A DNA stretch of 64,000 nucleotides, taken from the NCBI RefSeq assembly GCF_040610475.1, contig NZ_JBEXMJ010000014.1, forward strand, positions 113,522 through 177,521, given 5' to 3'. The stretch is from Actinopolymorpha sp. NPDC004070. Its GTDB lineage: Bacteria; Actinomycetota; Actinomycetes; Propionibacteriales; Actinopolymorphaceae. Numbering within the stretch: the first letter of the stretch is position 1; the number at the start of each line of letters is the position of its first letter. Under the pieces are notes generated by a model. It saw only the letters and a list, made by a program, of their open reading frames with translations. It did no database searches and was not told where the DNA came from. Position numbers and translations under genes: made by a program. Of this stretch, positions 1 to 8,952 are shown piece by piece.

Positions 1-860
1 GCGAGGTTCGCGCTGAACGACTCCATCCCGGTCACTCGCCCGTGACCACCGGCGAGCCGGTAGGCGTCCAGGAACTCTCGTACCCGGTCCGCGTGGACGA
101 CGCCTTCCTCGGCGCACCAGCTGGCCAGCACGCCGGCCAGCATCCGGTCCGGCATGCCCGGTCCGGCGTCCTCCCAGTCCAGCAACACGTGACGTCCGGA
201 GCGGTCGACGAGCACGTTCTGCGGCTGGAAGTCCAGGTGGCTGTAGATCAACTCGGTCCGATCGATCGGTTTCACCTGTGCGCACTGGGCGTTCAGCAAC
301 GGGATCCGCTGCTCCAGCAGGGATGCCCAGGGCCGCCGGGCTGCCTTCCCCTTGGCAAGCAACGCTTGCCACTGCTCCGGAGTGGGCACCTGGTCGTACC
401 ACGGGTCGGGAGCGACGTCGGCGTAGGAATGCCGCAGACCGTGCAGGACCCCGAGCGTGTGCCCGACCCACCGGACGATGCCTGGTTCGCCCGCGTCGAC
501 CGGGCGCCCTTCCACCCAGCTGAACACCCGCACGTCCGCGCCGCCGAGTTCGGCCGGAAGGATGCACACGTACCGGCCGTCGGTCGTACGCAGGTTGGCG
601 GGTGAGTCGACTCCGGCGTTCGCGGCGGCGTCGCGGAGGGCGGCCTCGCGTACCACAGTGGCCTCGTCGTGACCCCAGAACAGTTCCTTGACCGCGTAGT
701 CGTCGGTGCCGATCGACAGCCGCCAGATCCGGCCCATCGCACCCCGCACGATCGGGACCAGCCTGCCCTCTCCCGCGCGCTCGCCGTCGTCCAGCGCGAA
801 CTGCTCGCACACGTAGCGGATCGTCGCCGACGTCGGCTCCAGCCTGCGCTGTCCGGTCAT
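1..860 (-). CDS. APH-type phosphotransferase (3' part beyond window edge)
   Basis: Kinase-like protein of the aminoglycoside/choline-kinase (APH) fold, cut by the left edge of the window. The translated minus strand shows the family's catalytic loop HLDFQPQN (HxDxxxxN) followed by a metal-binding LLDWEDAGPG segment. The N-lobe contains an AVKEL lysine that could contact ATP. Its ATG (858-860) overlaps the TGA of the upstream P-loop kinase as ATGA, so the two are probably translationally coupled. The substrate is unknown: homologues range from antibiotic kinases to small-metabolite kinases, and nothing here decides between them. Confidence 0.8.
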   Translation of the reverse strand, partial: MTGQRRLEPTSATIRYVCEQFALDDGERAGEGRLVPIVRGAMGRIWRLSIGTDDYAVKELFWGHDEATVVREAALRDAAANAGVDSPANLRTTDGRYVCILPAELGGADVRVFSWVEGRPVDAGEPGIVRWVGHTLGVLHGLRHSYADVAPDPWYDQVPTPEQWQALLAKGKAARRPWASLLEQRIPLLNAQCAQVKPIDRTELIYSHLDFQPQNVLVDRSGRHVLLDWEDAGPGMPDRMLAGVLASWCAEEGVVHADRVREFLDAYRLAGGHGRVTGMESFSANL

Positions 861-1525
861 GACGTCACCGGAAGCCGGAGAGCCGTCAGCGCCTGGCCGA
901 GCACCTCGTCCGCGGACGCCGATGCGTCGAGGTCGACGACTTGCCAGCCGGTGGTCCGGAGAATGTCAAGGTCGGCTTGCTTCAGCACCTGCACGCTCTC
1001 CTGGTAGTGGACGATCCGTTCGAACGCCGGCCCCTCGGACACGCCGTGCTCGTCGGCGATGCGAGCCCAGTAGTCGACCCAGCCGCGACCGCGTTCCGCC
1101 GCGGCCCGACGAGTTGCCTGCCGAACGTCGCCCCTCAGGGACACGACGAGCGGCGTCCTCTCCTCGGCGAGCAGACGTACGTCTCGCACCAGCGTTCGGA
1201 GTCTGGCCGGGTCCGACGCTGCCCACGGCAGGTCGCTCGCCATGCCTGCGCAGTTCCAGTCGAAGATTCCCCAGGCGTTCCCGGCTCGCTGCGCTTCGAA
1301 GGTCGCGGCGTACGCGGGCAGGAAGTGCTCCGGCGTCGGGAAGTCCTTGGTCCGGAAGCCCTGGGCGACCTCGGCGAACTCCGGGCGCGTGAACAGGTCC
1401 TCTTCGGGAAACAGGTCGACCGGCGAGCCGCCTGCTCGCAGGACGCGGGCGAGGGAGGCGGCGAGGGTCGACTTCCCGATCCCGGGCGCGACACCTTCGA
1501 TCATCACCAACCGGGGTCCCGTCAC
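857..1525 (-). CDS. P-loop nucleotide/nucleoside kinase-like protein
   Basis: A protein of about 222 residues with an N-terminal Walker A motif (GVAPGIGKST, roughly residues 11-20 from the chosen start), so an ATP-binding kinase of the thymidylate/shikimate-kinase-like superfamily. The rest is compatible with a compact alpha/beta kinase core, with DLFPEEDLF as a possible substrate-binding loop and a basic RRAAAERGRGW lid-like segment. The longer frame opens at 1552 with GTG, but no ribosome site precedes it; the GTG at 1525 lies closer to the P-loop. It overlaps the downstream APH-like gene by four bases, implying a two-kinase operon. Substrate not identifiable. Confidence 0.75.
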   Translation of the reverse strand: MTGPRLVMIEGVAPGIGKSTLAASLARVLRAGGSPVDLFPEEDLFTRPEFAEVAQGFRTKDFPTPEHFLPAYAATFEAQRAGNAWGIFDWNCAGMASDLPWAASDPARLRTLVRDVRLLAEERTPLVVSLRGDVRQATRRAAAERGRGWVDYWARIADEHGVSEGPAFERIVHYQESVQVLKQADLDILRTTGWQVVDLDASASADEVLGQALTALRLPVTS

Positions 1526-1614
1526 CGGGTGAGCATGTCCATTTCGGCACACCGGGGCAACCTGTTTTGACCAGTCCAGAGTTCAATCGGCTTCCCCCTG
1601 CCACACTGACCCGC

Positions 1615-2613
1615 ATGGTGCCGCGCAGCGCGTCCTTCCCATCGGCTCGGTCTTCCGTAGGCGTCAACACTTCCGGGGAGTCGTCGGCTCTGCTTCCCCC
1701 ACGGTTGCGGCCCGGTGACCGCGTGCGGTTCGTGTCCCCCGCCAGTCCACCGAGCCGGGAGGGCGTGGAGCGCGGCGTCGAGATTCTCACCGGCTGGGGC
1801 CTGCGGGTCGAGGTCGCCGAGCACGTCTTCGACCAGGTCGGCTACCTGGCCGGCACCGACGAGGATCGGCTGGCCGACCTCAACGCGGCCCTGCGCGACC
1901 CGGGCGTACGCGCTCTCTTCGCCACCAGGGGCGGCAAGGGTGCCTATCGCATCGCCGGCGACCTCGACTTCGACGCTGCCAGGCGCGACCCGAAACCGTT
2001 GGTCGGGTTCAGCGACGTCACCCATCTGCATCTCGCGTTGTGGCGGCACTGCCGGCTTGCGGGCATGCACGGCCCGTTCGTCAACTGGTACGACGAGTAC
2101 ACCGGCCCCGACGCTGCGGACGGCCTGCGCCGGGCGCTGATGACCACGGATACCGTGACGGTGCACGCGGACCCGGACGCACCCACCGCGAAGGTCACGC
2201 TCAAGGGAACGGCGTCCGGCTTCCTCCTCGGTGGCAATCTCACCGCGATCTGCACCGAGGTCGGCGCGGGCCTGCCCAGTCTGGATGGCGCGATCCTGTT
2301 CGTGGAGGACCAGAAGGGCACCGGGCTGGGCCAGGTCGACCGGCAGCTCACCCAGCTGCTGAGGTCCGGTTCACTGGACGGAGTGCGGGGCGTTGCGGTC
2401 GGTCAGTTCCCCGGCTTCGAGCAGGACACCGTGCACGGGTGGACCATCATCGACGTACTCCGTGACCGTCTTGCCAGGCTGGGCGTTCCGATCCTCGGCG
2501 GCATTCCGGTCGGCCACGCGAAACGACTCGACCTTCCTACTCTGCCGCTCGGTCCACGAGCCACGATAGACACCGAGGCACGCACCCTGACCATCGAGGC
2601 AGGTGTCCGATGA
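1615..2613 (+). CDS. S66 family LD-carboxypeptidase / MccF-like peptidase
   Basis: Serine peptidase of family S66 (muramoyltetrapeptide LD-carboxypeptidase, also MccF immunity-type). It shows LRPGDRVRFVSPASPP at the N-terminus, RGGKGAYRI, then GFSDVTHLHLAL, where the Ser is the expected nucleophile. Downstream come the Glu-containing LFVEDQKG and a late PVGHAKR His, completing a Ser-Glu-His triad. An upstream in-frame TTG at 1567 exists, but ATG 1615 is a better start because conserved sequence begins only at LLPPRLRPGD. Family role: trimming D-amino-acid-containing muropeptides or inactivating peptide-nucleotide toxins in the cytoplasm. The stop overlaps the next gene's ATG (ATGA). Confidence 0.88.
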   Translation: MVPRSASFPSARSSVGVNTSGESSALLPPRLRPGDRVRFVSPASPPSREGVERGVEILTGWGLRVEVAEHVFDQVGYLAGTDEDRLADLNAALRDPGVRALFATRGGKGAYRIAGDLDFDAARRDPKPLVGFSDVTHLHLALWRHCRLAGMHGPFVNWYDEYTGPDAADGLRRALMTTDTVTVHADPDAPTAKVTLKGTASGFLLGGNLTAICTEVGAGLPSLDGAILFVEDQKGTGLGQVDRQLTQLLRSGSLDGVRGVAVGQFPGFEQDTVHGWTIIDVLRDRLARLGVPILGGIPVGHAKRLDLPTLPLGPRATIDTEARTLTIEAGVR

Positions 2614-3767
2614 CCGGCCAGGACATCCTTCGGATCGGAATCGCCGGGGCGGCGCGAGGAGCAGGGTTCGTCGACGGGATCCGGGTGGCGGAGTCGGCGG
2701 GGACCGCTCGCCTGGGGGCGGTCTACGACCCCGACCCCCCGGCGGCCGAACGCTTCTCCCGCGAGTACGACGTGCCGGCGCCCTGCACGAGCTTCGAGGA
2801 GTTGCTCGAACGCGTCGACGCCGTGGTGCTCTCCTCCCCGCAGCACCACCACACGCCCCAGGCGATCGCCGCGCTCGGTGCCGGCGTGCACGTGCTGTCG
2901 GAGGTACCCGCCGCGGTGAGCCTGTCCCAGAGCGAGGCGCTCGTCGCCGCCGTCCGAGCGAGCACGGCAACGTACGCCATGGCGGAGAACCTCTGCTACA
3001 CCCGCCCCAACCTGATCGTTCGTACGATGGCGCGCTCCGGCGTCTTCGGGGAGCTCTACTACGGCGAGGGTGAGTACCTCCACGACGTCCGCGACCTGCA
3101 GCACACCCCCGGTGGGCAACGCAGTTGGCGGTCGTACTGGCAGACCGGCCGCAACGGCTTCACCTATCCCACGCACAGTCTCGGCCCGCTGCTGCAGTGG
3201 TTCGACGACCGCATCGTCGCCGTCAGCTGTGTGGGCACGGGCAACCACACCGCGCCCGAACACGAGATCGACGACACCGTGCTCCTGCTCGCCCGCACCC
3301 GGCGCGGCGCCCTGCTGCGCGCCCGCCTCGACATGCTGTCCAACCGGCCACACCTGATGGACTACTTCTCGTTGCAGGGAACCACCGGCGCCTACAAGGC
3401 GGCGCGGGCAAACGGACAGGAACCCCGGGTGTACGTGCGCGGGCGCAGCGGCGAGAACACGTGGGATCCGCTTGAGTCCTGTGCGGCCGACTTCCTGCCC
3501 ACCCGGTATGCGCACGCACCAACCGAGGCAGGGCACTGGGGCGCCGACGCCTGGCCGATCCTCGACTTCATCGAGACCGTACGCGAGGGCCACCCACCGC
3601 AGGACTCGGTGCCGGTCGACGTCTACGCCGCGCTGAACATGTCCCTCCCCGGGATCGTTTCCGAGACCTCCATCCACCAGGGCGGAGCCTGGATCGCGGT
3701 CCCCGACCCGGCGAGGTTCACCGCCGGCATCGGCACCCAGCCCGGCCGCGAGAGCCCGCTCGCCTGA
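2610..3767 (+). CDS. Gfo/Idh/MocA family NAD(P)-dependent oxidoreductase
   Basis: A 385-residue sugar/inositol-type dehydrogenase. The N-terminal Rossmann region reads LRIGIAGAARGAGF instead of the usual GxGxxG, followed by LGAVYDPDPPAAERF, LSSPQHHHTPQAIAAL and HVLSEVPAAVSLSQSEAL (the family's EKP-like region with V in place of K). The C-terminal alpha/beta domain contains the putative active-site histidine region FTYPTHSLGPLLQW. The altered EKP lysine and glycine motif suggest a divergent or non-canonical reaction. Coupled by ATGA overlap to the S66 peptidase; tail-to-tail with the substrate-binding protein gene. Substrate unknown. Confidence 0.85.
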   Translation: MTGQDILRIGIAGAARGAGFVDGIRVAESAGTARLGAVYDPDPPAAERFSREYDVPAPCTSFEELLERVDAVVLSSPQHHHTPQAIAALGAGVHVLSEVPAAVSLSQSEALVAAVRASTATYAMAENLCYTRPNLIVRTMARSGVFGELYYGEGEYLHDVRDLQHTPGGQRSWRSYWQTGRNGFTYPTHSLGPLLQWFDDRIVAVSCVGTGNHTAPEHEIDDTVLLLARTRRGALLRARLDMLSNRPHLMDYFSLQGTTGAYKAARANGQEPRVYVRGRSGENTWDPLESCAADFLPTRYAHAPTEAGHWGADAWPILDFIETVREGHPPQDSVPVDVYAALNMSLPGIVSETSIHQGGAWIAVPDPARFTAGIGTQPGRESPLA

Positions 3768-3774
3768 CCCCGAA

Positions 3775-3907
3775 CGGCACCAGACCCGGCTCCCGTAGGA
3801 GCCTCGGCGACACCCGTGGCGCGGGACTCGGGCACGAACACCGCGGTGTATCCGATCGCGGCGACGACGATCGGCACGTTGACCCAGAAGATCGAGTGCC
3901 GGCCGAA
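3775..3907 (-). pseudogene. MFS transporter remnant (DHA2-type segment)
   Basis: The minus strand encodes a short stretch resembling the loop between helices 6 and 7 of 14-TM major-facilitator exporters (HSIFWVNVPIVVAA, then FVPESRA), ending at a stop near 3770. No start, no other transmembrane helices and no domain boundaries remain. It directly follows the substrate-binding protein stop. Interpreted as a decayed fragment, not a functional gene. Confidence 0.5.
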
Positions 3908-3916
3908 ACCGCCGCT

Positions 3917-5923
3917 TCAGTCCGGGGAGATGAAGTACTGGTGCGGGTCGGTCGGTCCCGGGGTCGGGTACCACGCACCCGTGCTGGCGATCATGGACTT
4001 CGGGACGTTGTGGAAGTCGTTGCGCACGATGCCGTACCCCGTGGCGGGCAGGACGACCCCGATCAGCGTGAACTCCTCGGCGGCGATCTGCACAACCTGA
4101 CGCATGAGTTCGTCCTGTCGCTTCTCGTCGACCGTCGTCCGGATCTCGTCGTAGAGCGTCATCTGGCGACGGATGGGCGCGGGCGGCTTCTCGCCGGCCT
4201 TGCCGCCGCTCTCGTACCACTGCACCCAGGGCACGAAGTGCTCGGTCCCGTGGTGCGGGAAGACCGCACGAGGGTCCATCAGGATGTTGAGCCCACCGAA
4301 GTCGACGTCGATGGAGGCGTCCGGCAGGTTGGCCTCGGTACGCGTCGCCATCAGGGTGGCGTTCCACACTCGCGGTTCCGACACGAGCCCGACCTCGCGC
4401 CAGTAGCGGCTGACGAAGTCGGCGACGTCGGGAAGTGCCGGACTGTCCCACTGTCCGGTGCACTCGAGCAGGATCGAGATGCGGTTTCCGTCGGGACCGA
4501 GCCGATAGCCTGATCCGTCGCGCCGGCTGAAGCCCGCGCGGTCGAGGTAGGCGTTCGCCTTCGCCACGTCGTACGCGGTGTACTGCTTGGCGAGTCGTTC
4601 GTTGTAGTACTTCGACTCCCGCCGCGGCGACGTCTGCCATGGTTCGCCCTGGCGCTGGTAGACGGTGTTGATGATCTCCTGCCGGTTCAGGGCGTACGAC
4701 AGTCCGATCCGGAAGTCCTTGTTGCGGTAGATCTGCCGCTTCACCGGATCCTTGTGCGTGAGGTTGAGGGTGATCACGGCGTCGTTGACGAGTTCTGAGG
4801 TGAGGTCGAAGAAGTCGTAGTTGCCCTGCTTCCTGCTCCGCGCCAGCACCGGCTTGTTCCGCAGGATGTTGATGTGCCGGTCCACCTCGCCGAACTCGCC
4901 GTTCTGCGTCTTCAGCAGTGCTGCTTCGAGGTTGGCCATGACGTAGTAGTGGATCTCGTCGATGTAGGGAAGCTGCCGTCCCTCGGTGTCGACCTTCCAG
5001 AAGTACGGATTCCGCTTGGCGATGATGCGGTCGAGTCCGTTGCCCAGTGGCGATGTGACCACCCAGGCGCTGAGCACGGGCAGGTCGGGGTTGGTCGACC
5101 AGTCGGCCTGGTTCAGGAACAGCTGCACCCAGTCGTCCAGGCGAGCATTCTTGACCAGCTTCGCGATTCCGTCCGGGTTGTACTTCCGGTGGAAGCGCTG
5201 AAGGTAGTGGCGGGGCTTGCCGATGATCTCGTCGCCGTACCCTCCGGCCAGCACCCGCGGCAGAAGCCCGTGAGGAGTGTCGTACCGGAAGACGACCGTG
5301 TGGTCGTCGATCTTCTCCACCTTCGGCGGCTTGCCGCTGCTCAGCATGTCCGTCGGACGCACCGGTGTCAGCTCGTCGTTCATGAAGAGGTCGTCGTACC
5401 AGAACATGATGTCGTCTGCGGTGAACGGATGACCGTCGGACCACCTCACGCCCTGCCGGAGCCGGAAGACGTACTCCCTACCGTCCTTGCCGACGTCGTA
5501 CGACTCGGCCAGGTCCGGGATGATCCCGCTCCAGTCGCGGTTGTAGCGGAGCAGGCCGTTGTAACGCTGCTGCCGATCCATCCACGCGGCATAGTCGCCG
5601 CTCACCAGCAACGAGTGCCAGATTCCCCCGTAGGTGCCTACTCGGTCGACCGGCGTGACGACGAGGGGGTTGGACGGCAGCCGGTCCTTCAGCGGCGGCA
5701 GCTTCCCCTGCCTCACCAGCGCGGCCAGCACAGGTGCTTCCTTCTCGGTACGCCCACCGGCCCGGCCGGACCCGTCCGCCGCGCCGCCGTCTCGCGACCG
5801 CGGTTTCTGCGGGTCGGTGGCGAAGAACTGACAGCCCGGCAGGGAGAACGCCGCCCCCGCCGCCACGGCGGTCCGGACGAAAGCCTTGCGGCTCAACCCT
5901 CCTGCTGCCTTCGGATCATCCAT
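3917..5923 (-). CDS. ABC transporter substrate-binding lipoprotein (SBP_bac_5 family)
   Basis: A 668-residue extracytoplasmic solute-binding protein of the oligopeptide/nickel type (family 5). The N-terminus has a basic LSRKAFVR stretch, a hydrophobic core and the lipobox LPGC, so it should be a lipoprotein, possibly Tat-exported. Family-5 hallmarks include AESYDVGKDGREYVFRLRQG followed by VRWSDGHPFTADDI. It lies 64 bp downstream of an enolase-superfamily gene on the same strand, suggesting co-transcription. No permease or ATPase genes are nearby; only an MFS remnant follows. Similar long family-5 proteins in actinomycetes often accompany carbohydrate-acid catabolic genes, but the ligand cannot be inferred. 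Confidence 0.9.
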   Translation of the reverse strand: MDDPKAAGGLSRKAFVRTAVAAGAAFSLPGCQFFATDPQKPRSRDGGAADGSGRAGGRTEKEAPVLAALVRQGKLPPLKDRLPSNPLVVTPVDRVGTYGGIWHSLLVSGDYAAWMDRQQRYNGLLRYNRDWSGIIPDLAESYDVGKDGREYVFRLRQGVRWSDGHPFTADDIMFWYDDLFMNDELTPVRPTDMLSSGKPPKVEKIDDHTVVFRYDTPHGLLPRVLAGGYGDEIIGKPRHYLQRFHRKYNPDGIAKLVKNARLDDWVQLFLNQADWSTNPDLPVLSAWVVTSPLGNGLDRIIAKRNPYFWKVDTEGRQLPYIDEIHYYVMANLEAALLKTQNGEFGEVDRHINILRNKPVLARSRKQGNYDFFDLTSELVNDAVITLNLTHKDPVKRQIYRNKDFRIGLSYALNRQEIINTVYQRQGEPWQTSPRRESKYYNERLAKQYTAYDVAKANAYLDRAGFSRRDGSGYRLGPDGNRISILLECTGQWDSPALPDVADFVSRYWREVGLVSEPRVWNATLMATRTEANLPDASIDVDFGGLNILMDPRAVFPHHGTEHFVPWVQWYESGGKAGEKPPAPIRRQMTLYDEIRTTVDEKRQDELMRQVVQIAAEEFTLIGVVLPATGYGIVRNDFHNVPKSMIASTGAWYPTPGPTDPHQYFISPD

Positions 5924-5987
5924 CGCGTCTGCCCTCCACCGAGTCGATGGTGTGGGTGCAGGCCGAGGTTGACGGCCGGCCCGTGGG

Positions 5988-7019
5988 TCACATGTCGTGT
6001 CCGATGCCGGGAGCAGTCGGGGCCTGGACGTGCCCGTCGGGCCCGACTGCGGCTTCGCGCTGTACCGGGTTGGTGTAGATCAGGGACTCGTAGTACGTCG
6101 TGTTGGGGATCGCCATGCACAGGTTCCGATTGACGACTCCGCCGCCGTGCACCTCCGCCCGGATCCGGAACGCGTCGGCCAGGTGGGCGATCCGCATCGC
6201 GCCGGTGATCCCGCCCTTGAACGCGGCACTGGTGCGGACGAATGCCGGTGACACCGCGGTGATGAAGTCCGCGGTGTTCATGTGTGCGCCGTCGGAGGTT
6301 TCCGCCACCAGCAGCGGGATTCTCACCTTCTCCGAAAGGATGCGGTAGGCGGTGATGCTGAACTCACGCATCGGCTCCTCGTACCAGAGGTATCCCGCGT
6401 CGGAGAGGGCGTGACCGAGGTAGAGCGCGTCGGGAAGGTCGAAGCCCGCCGACCCGTCGTACATCAGCGGCACCTCGTCGCCCACGTGCTCGCGCAGGGC
6501 CACGCAGAGCCTGGCGTCCTCACGGGCATCGCCCCAGGCGTGCAGCTTGATCGCCGGGTAGCCGAGCGCGAGGCACTGGTCGGCGACGTCGAGGTACTCC
6601 TCCACCGAGGCGAAGGTGACGGTGCTCGCGTAGGCGGGAATCGACGTGCGGAAGCCGCCGAGCAGTTGGTGGACCGGCACTCCCGCGGCCTTGCCCGCAA
6701 GGTCCCACAGGGCGACGTCGAGGACGCCGAGGGCGTAGATCGGGAGTTCTTCGATCCGGTCGACCTCCCAGACCCGGTGCCAGAGGTACTCGCGCAGCAA
6801 GGGGTTCTGGCCGACGAGTTCGTCCCGCAGCCGCCGGGCGACGACCTCGGCCACGATGGATCCCCTTCGGGCGTAGGCCACACCTTCGACGCCCGAGTCG
6901 GTGAGAACGCGGACGACCGCCAGGTTGCCCGGCGACGAACCGGGAATTCCTCTGCGCCAGCGGTAGGTCGGTCCTGGTGGTGCGTCGACCACATCGACCT
7001 TCACGTCGGTTATTCGCAT
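5988..7019 (-). CDS. Enolase-superfamily enzyme (mandelate racemase/muconate lactonizing family)
   Basis: A 343-residue protein with an N-terminal capping domain and a C-terminal barrel. The second-strand catalytic motif is KLHAWGD (KxH rather than KxK). Putative Mg ligands follow at successive strand ends: MYDGSAGF (Asp), WYEEPM (Glu) and VAETSDG (Glu). Later AEVHGGGV supplies a His. The KxH motif points to an acid-sugar dehydratase-type subgroup, not a muconate cycloisomerase, but assignment needs modelling. First gene of a probable two-gene unit with the substrate-binding lipoprotein, so the ligand may be the imported acid sugar (inference). Confidence 0.85.
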   Translation of the reverse strand: MRITDVKVDVVDAPPGPTYRWRRGIPGSSPGNLAVVRVLTDSGVEGVAYARRGSIVAEVVARRLRDELVGQNPLLREYLWHRVWEVDRIEELPIYALGVLDVALWDLAGKAAGVPVHQLLGGFRTSIPAYASTVTFASVEEYLDVADQCLALGYPAIKLHAWGDAREDARLCVALREHVGDEVPLMYDGSAGFDLPDALYLGHALSDAGYLWYEEPMREFSITAYRILSEKVRIPLLVAETSDGAHMNTADFITAVSPAFVRTSAAFKGGITGAMRIAHLADAFRIRAEVHGGGVVNRNLCMAIPNTTYYESLIYTNPVQREAAVGPDGHVQAPTAPGIGHDM

Positions 7020-7181
7020 GACTCAAAGTAGCTACGCACGTACGTCGTGACCACCGCCGTCGCCGTCCGCCGGCGGCCGATCGTGGACGCGGGGCGGTTT
7101 TACGTGGCGGCCTGATCGGTAGGTAGTGCATGCCACAGGTCTTCGCCGGAAGGGTGCGCGGAGTACGTCGGGAAGGTACGT

Positions 7182-7856
7182 GTGCAGGTGACGCGGTCCA
7201 GACGGGTGTCGAACGCGGCCGGCGCATCAGCGCGCCGGGCCGTGCTGGTCGCGACCGCCTGCGGGCTGGTCGCGGCGGCCGTCGCCGCGCTCGCACTGCC
7301 GGCGCCGTACCTTCCCCTGATCGGCTGGGACGTGGGCGCGCTGGCCTTCCTGTTCGTCATCTGGCGACGTGTCGGCCCGCTCGACGGCCCGGCGACCGCC
7401 GCCGACGCGAGCCGGGAGGACCCCACCCGCGCCGTCGCCGATCTGGTGCTGCTCGTGGCCGCGCTGGCCAGCCTGCTCGCGATCGGCTGGATGATCGTAC
7501 GAGCGAACGACCGGCAACCGCTCGATGTCGTCCTGCACGTCGGGCTCGGGGTCGCCAGCGTGATCGTCTCGTGGGTGGTGGTGCACACGATCTTCACGCT
7601 TCGGTACGCCCGGCTGTACTACTCGGACGCCCGCGGTGGCGTGGACTTCCACGACAGCGACCCCGATGCCCAACCGCGCTTCGTCGACTTCGCCTACATC
7701 GCCTTCACCGTCGGGATGACCTACCAGGTCTCCGACACCGAGCTGCGCAACTCCGCCTTTCGCGCCCACGTGCTGCGGCAGGCGCTGATGTCGTACCTCT
7801 TCGGCGCGGTCATCCTCGCCCTGCTCATCAACCTGGTCGCCGGCCTGAACCGCTGA
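7182..7856 (+). CDS. DUF1345 family membrane protein
   Basis: A 224-residue integral membrane protein with about five hydrophobic helices. The DUF1345 signature FVDFAYIAFTVGMTYQVSDTEL sits near residue 165-186 (shown in two parts: FVDFAYIAFTVG and MTYQVSDTEL). GTG 7182 is chosen because GGAAGG lies five bases upstream. Function of the family is unknown. Convergent with the YCII gene; a GC-rich hairpin separates the two stops. Confidence 0.88.
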   Translation: MQVTRSRRVSNAAGASARRAVLVATACGLVAAAVAALALPAPYLPLIGWDVGALAFLFVIWRRVGPLDGPATAADASREDPTRAVADLVLLVAALASLLAIGWMIVRANDRQPLDVVLHVGLGVASVIVSWVVVHTIFTLRYARLYYSDARGGVDFHDSDPDAQPRFVDFAYIAFTVGMTYQVSDTELRNSAFRAHVLRQALMSYLFGAVILALLINLVAGLNR

Positions 7857-7889
7857 CGCCGGCCGGTGGGCTCGGACGCCGGCCGGCGT
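7856..7889. terminator. Bidirectional hairpin between convergent genes
   Basis: An 11-bp perfect stem (ACGCCGGCCGG / CCGGCCGGCGT) with a 12-base loop lies between the DUF1345 stop and the YCII stop. There is no T-run, as is common for actinomycete terminators. Confidence 0.6.
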
Positions 7890-7895
7890 GGGGGC

Positions 7896-8252
7896 TCAGT
7901 CCCGGACGCGGACCGGCCGGATCTCCACCCCGCCGTGCCGGGTCTGCACTTCCGGCAGCCGGGACGCCAGCTTGATCGCCTCATCGAGGTCCGAGGCCTC
8001 CAGCAGGTAGTAGCCGCCGAGCACCTCCTTGGTCTCCACGAACGGCCCGTCGGTGACCATCAGCCGCCCGGAAGCGTCGTTGCGCAGGCTGGTCGCCGCG
8101 CTCGTCGACTCCAGTTCGTTGCCGCCGAGCAAGCCGGACCCGGCCGCGGCTGCGAACTCGCCGTGCGCCTTCATGTAGTCCTGCACCTCCTCGGCCGTCA
8201 ACGCGTCCCACTTCTGCTCGTCGCCGTAGATGAGCACCAGGTACTTCGCCAT
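7896..8252 (-). CDS. YCII-related (DGPF-domain) protein
   Basis: A 118-residue protein starting MAKYLVLIYGDE, with the characteristic VTDGPFVETKEVLGGYYLLE segment and the SRLPEVQTRHGGVEIRPV ending of the YCII/DGPF family, which adopts a ferredoxin-like dimeric barrel. The chosen ATG gives the standard family length; upstream in-frame codons are low-quality extension. In actinomycetes such genes commonly precede an ECF sigma factor, but no complete sigma gene is present here. Between 8253 and 8460 only a roughly 30-codon open stretch on the plus strand (from ATG 8357) was seen. Confidence 0.88.
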   Translation of the reverse strand: MAKYLVLIYGDEQKWDALTAEEVQDYMKAHGEFAAAAGSGLLGGNELESTSAATSLRNDASGRLMVTDGPFVETKEVLGGYYLLEASDLDEAIKLASRLPEVQTRHGGVEIRPVRVRD

Positions 8253-8460
8253 GGCTGATGTCCGTTTCGTGCGGGGGCTCGGTCGGCCCGTTCGGGTCGG
8301 TGACGAACGAGGTGTCCGCCGATCGACACTTTGCCCGCTCCGGCACGATTCGGCACGATGCGGCACGGGGGAGAGGTCACCTCCGCGGTGCTTCAGGAGG
8401 TGGCCGAGGAGATCACCGCGTCGCCGGTGGACTCGCTGCTGCACCCGCGGTAGAGCCGGG

Positions 8461-8871
8461 TCACGCCGCCTCGTCGGCGTACTCGGGCTGGACGTGAACG
8501 AGATCGGTGAGAAGTTCGCCGAGCAGGTGGACCGGTGGCCGGCCGAACGGCGCGTGTGCCCGCAACGCCTCGGCGAGGTCGTCGTCACCGTCGGCGGCAC
8601 CGTCTCGCAGGACGTGCAGAGCGCGGCGGAGGAGGCGTACGTCGTCATGGCGAACCGGCCCGCCGGTGACCAGACCGTCCTGGACGCGGCGTACGGCATG
8701 AAGGGACTGCTGCCCGGCCAGTGGCACGGGGAGGATCAGGAAGTCGTCAGCGTCCTCCCAGGTCGCGAGGGTGTCCAGAACGTCCTCGAGCCAGCGCAGG
8801 TGACGCGCGAGGGGCTCGGTGTTCGCGATCCGCGACGACTTCGGGGCTGGGGCAAGGACGGTGACGGCCAT
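8461..8871 (-). CDS. Hypothetical protein (136 aa)
   Basis: No family recognised. The protein begins MAVTVLAPAPKSS and is rich in Leu, Asp and His, predicted soluble and mostly helical (ARHLRWLEDVLDTLATW, RLLRRALHVLRDGA). The start is supported by an excellent GGAGGAAA ribosome site five bases upstream of ATG 8869-8871; the longer frame to 8913 lacks one. Codon usage is typical of the real genes around it. Confidence 0.6.
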   Translation of the reverse strand: MAVTVLAPAPKSSRIANTEPLARHLRWLEDVLDTLATWEDADDFLILPVPLAGQQSLHAVRRVQDGLVTGGPVRHDDVRLLRRALHVLRDGAADGDDDLAEALRAHAPFGRPPVHLLGELLTDLVHVQPEYADEAA

Positions 8872-8952
8872 GTCGAGGTTTCCTCCGTGGACCAGACGGG
8901 GCGTGACTGCCATGAGCGCAGTCCGCGGGTGGAACTGTCATTGACTGCTGTG

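Noticed and set aside
42..605. Plus-strand frame opposite the APH-like gene
   Set aside because: Antisense shadow; the minus strand carries recognisable kinase motifs.
2403..5444. Very long minus-strand open frame of 1,013 codons
   Set aside because: It is an Arg/Pro-rich shadow covering the substrate-binding protein and the oxidoreductase in other frames; the high GC content keeps it open.
8357..8455. Small plus-strand open frame after the YCII gene, considered as an ECF sigma remnant
   Set aside because: Only about 30 codons and no sigma-region signature, despite the suggestive context.
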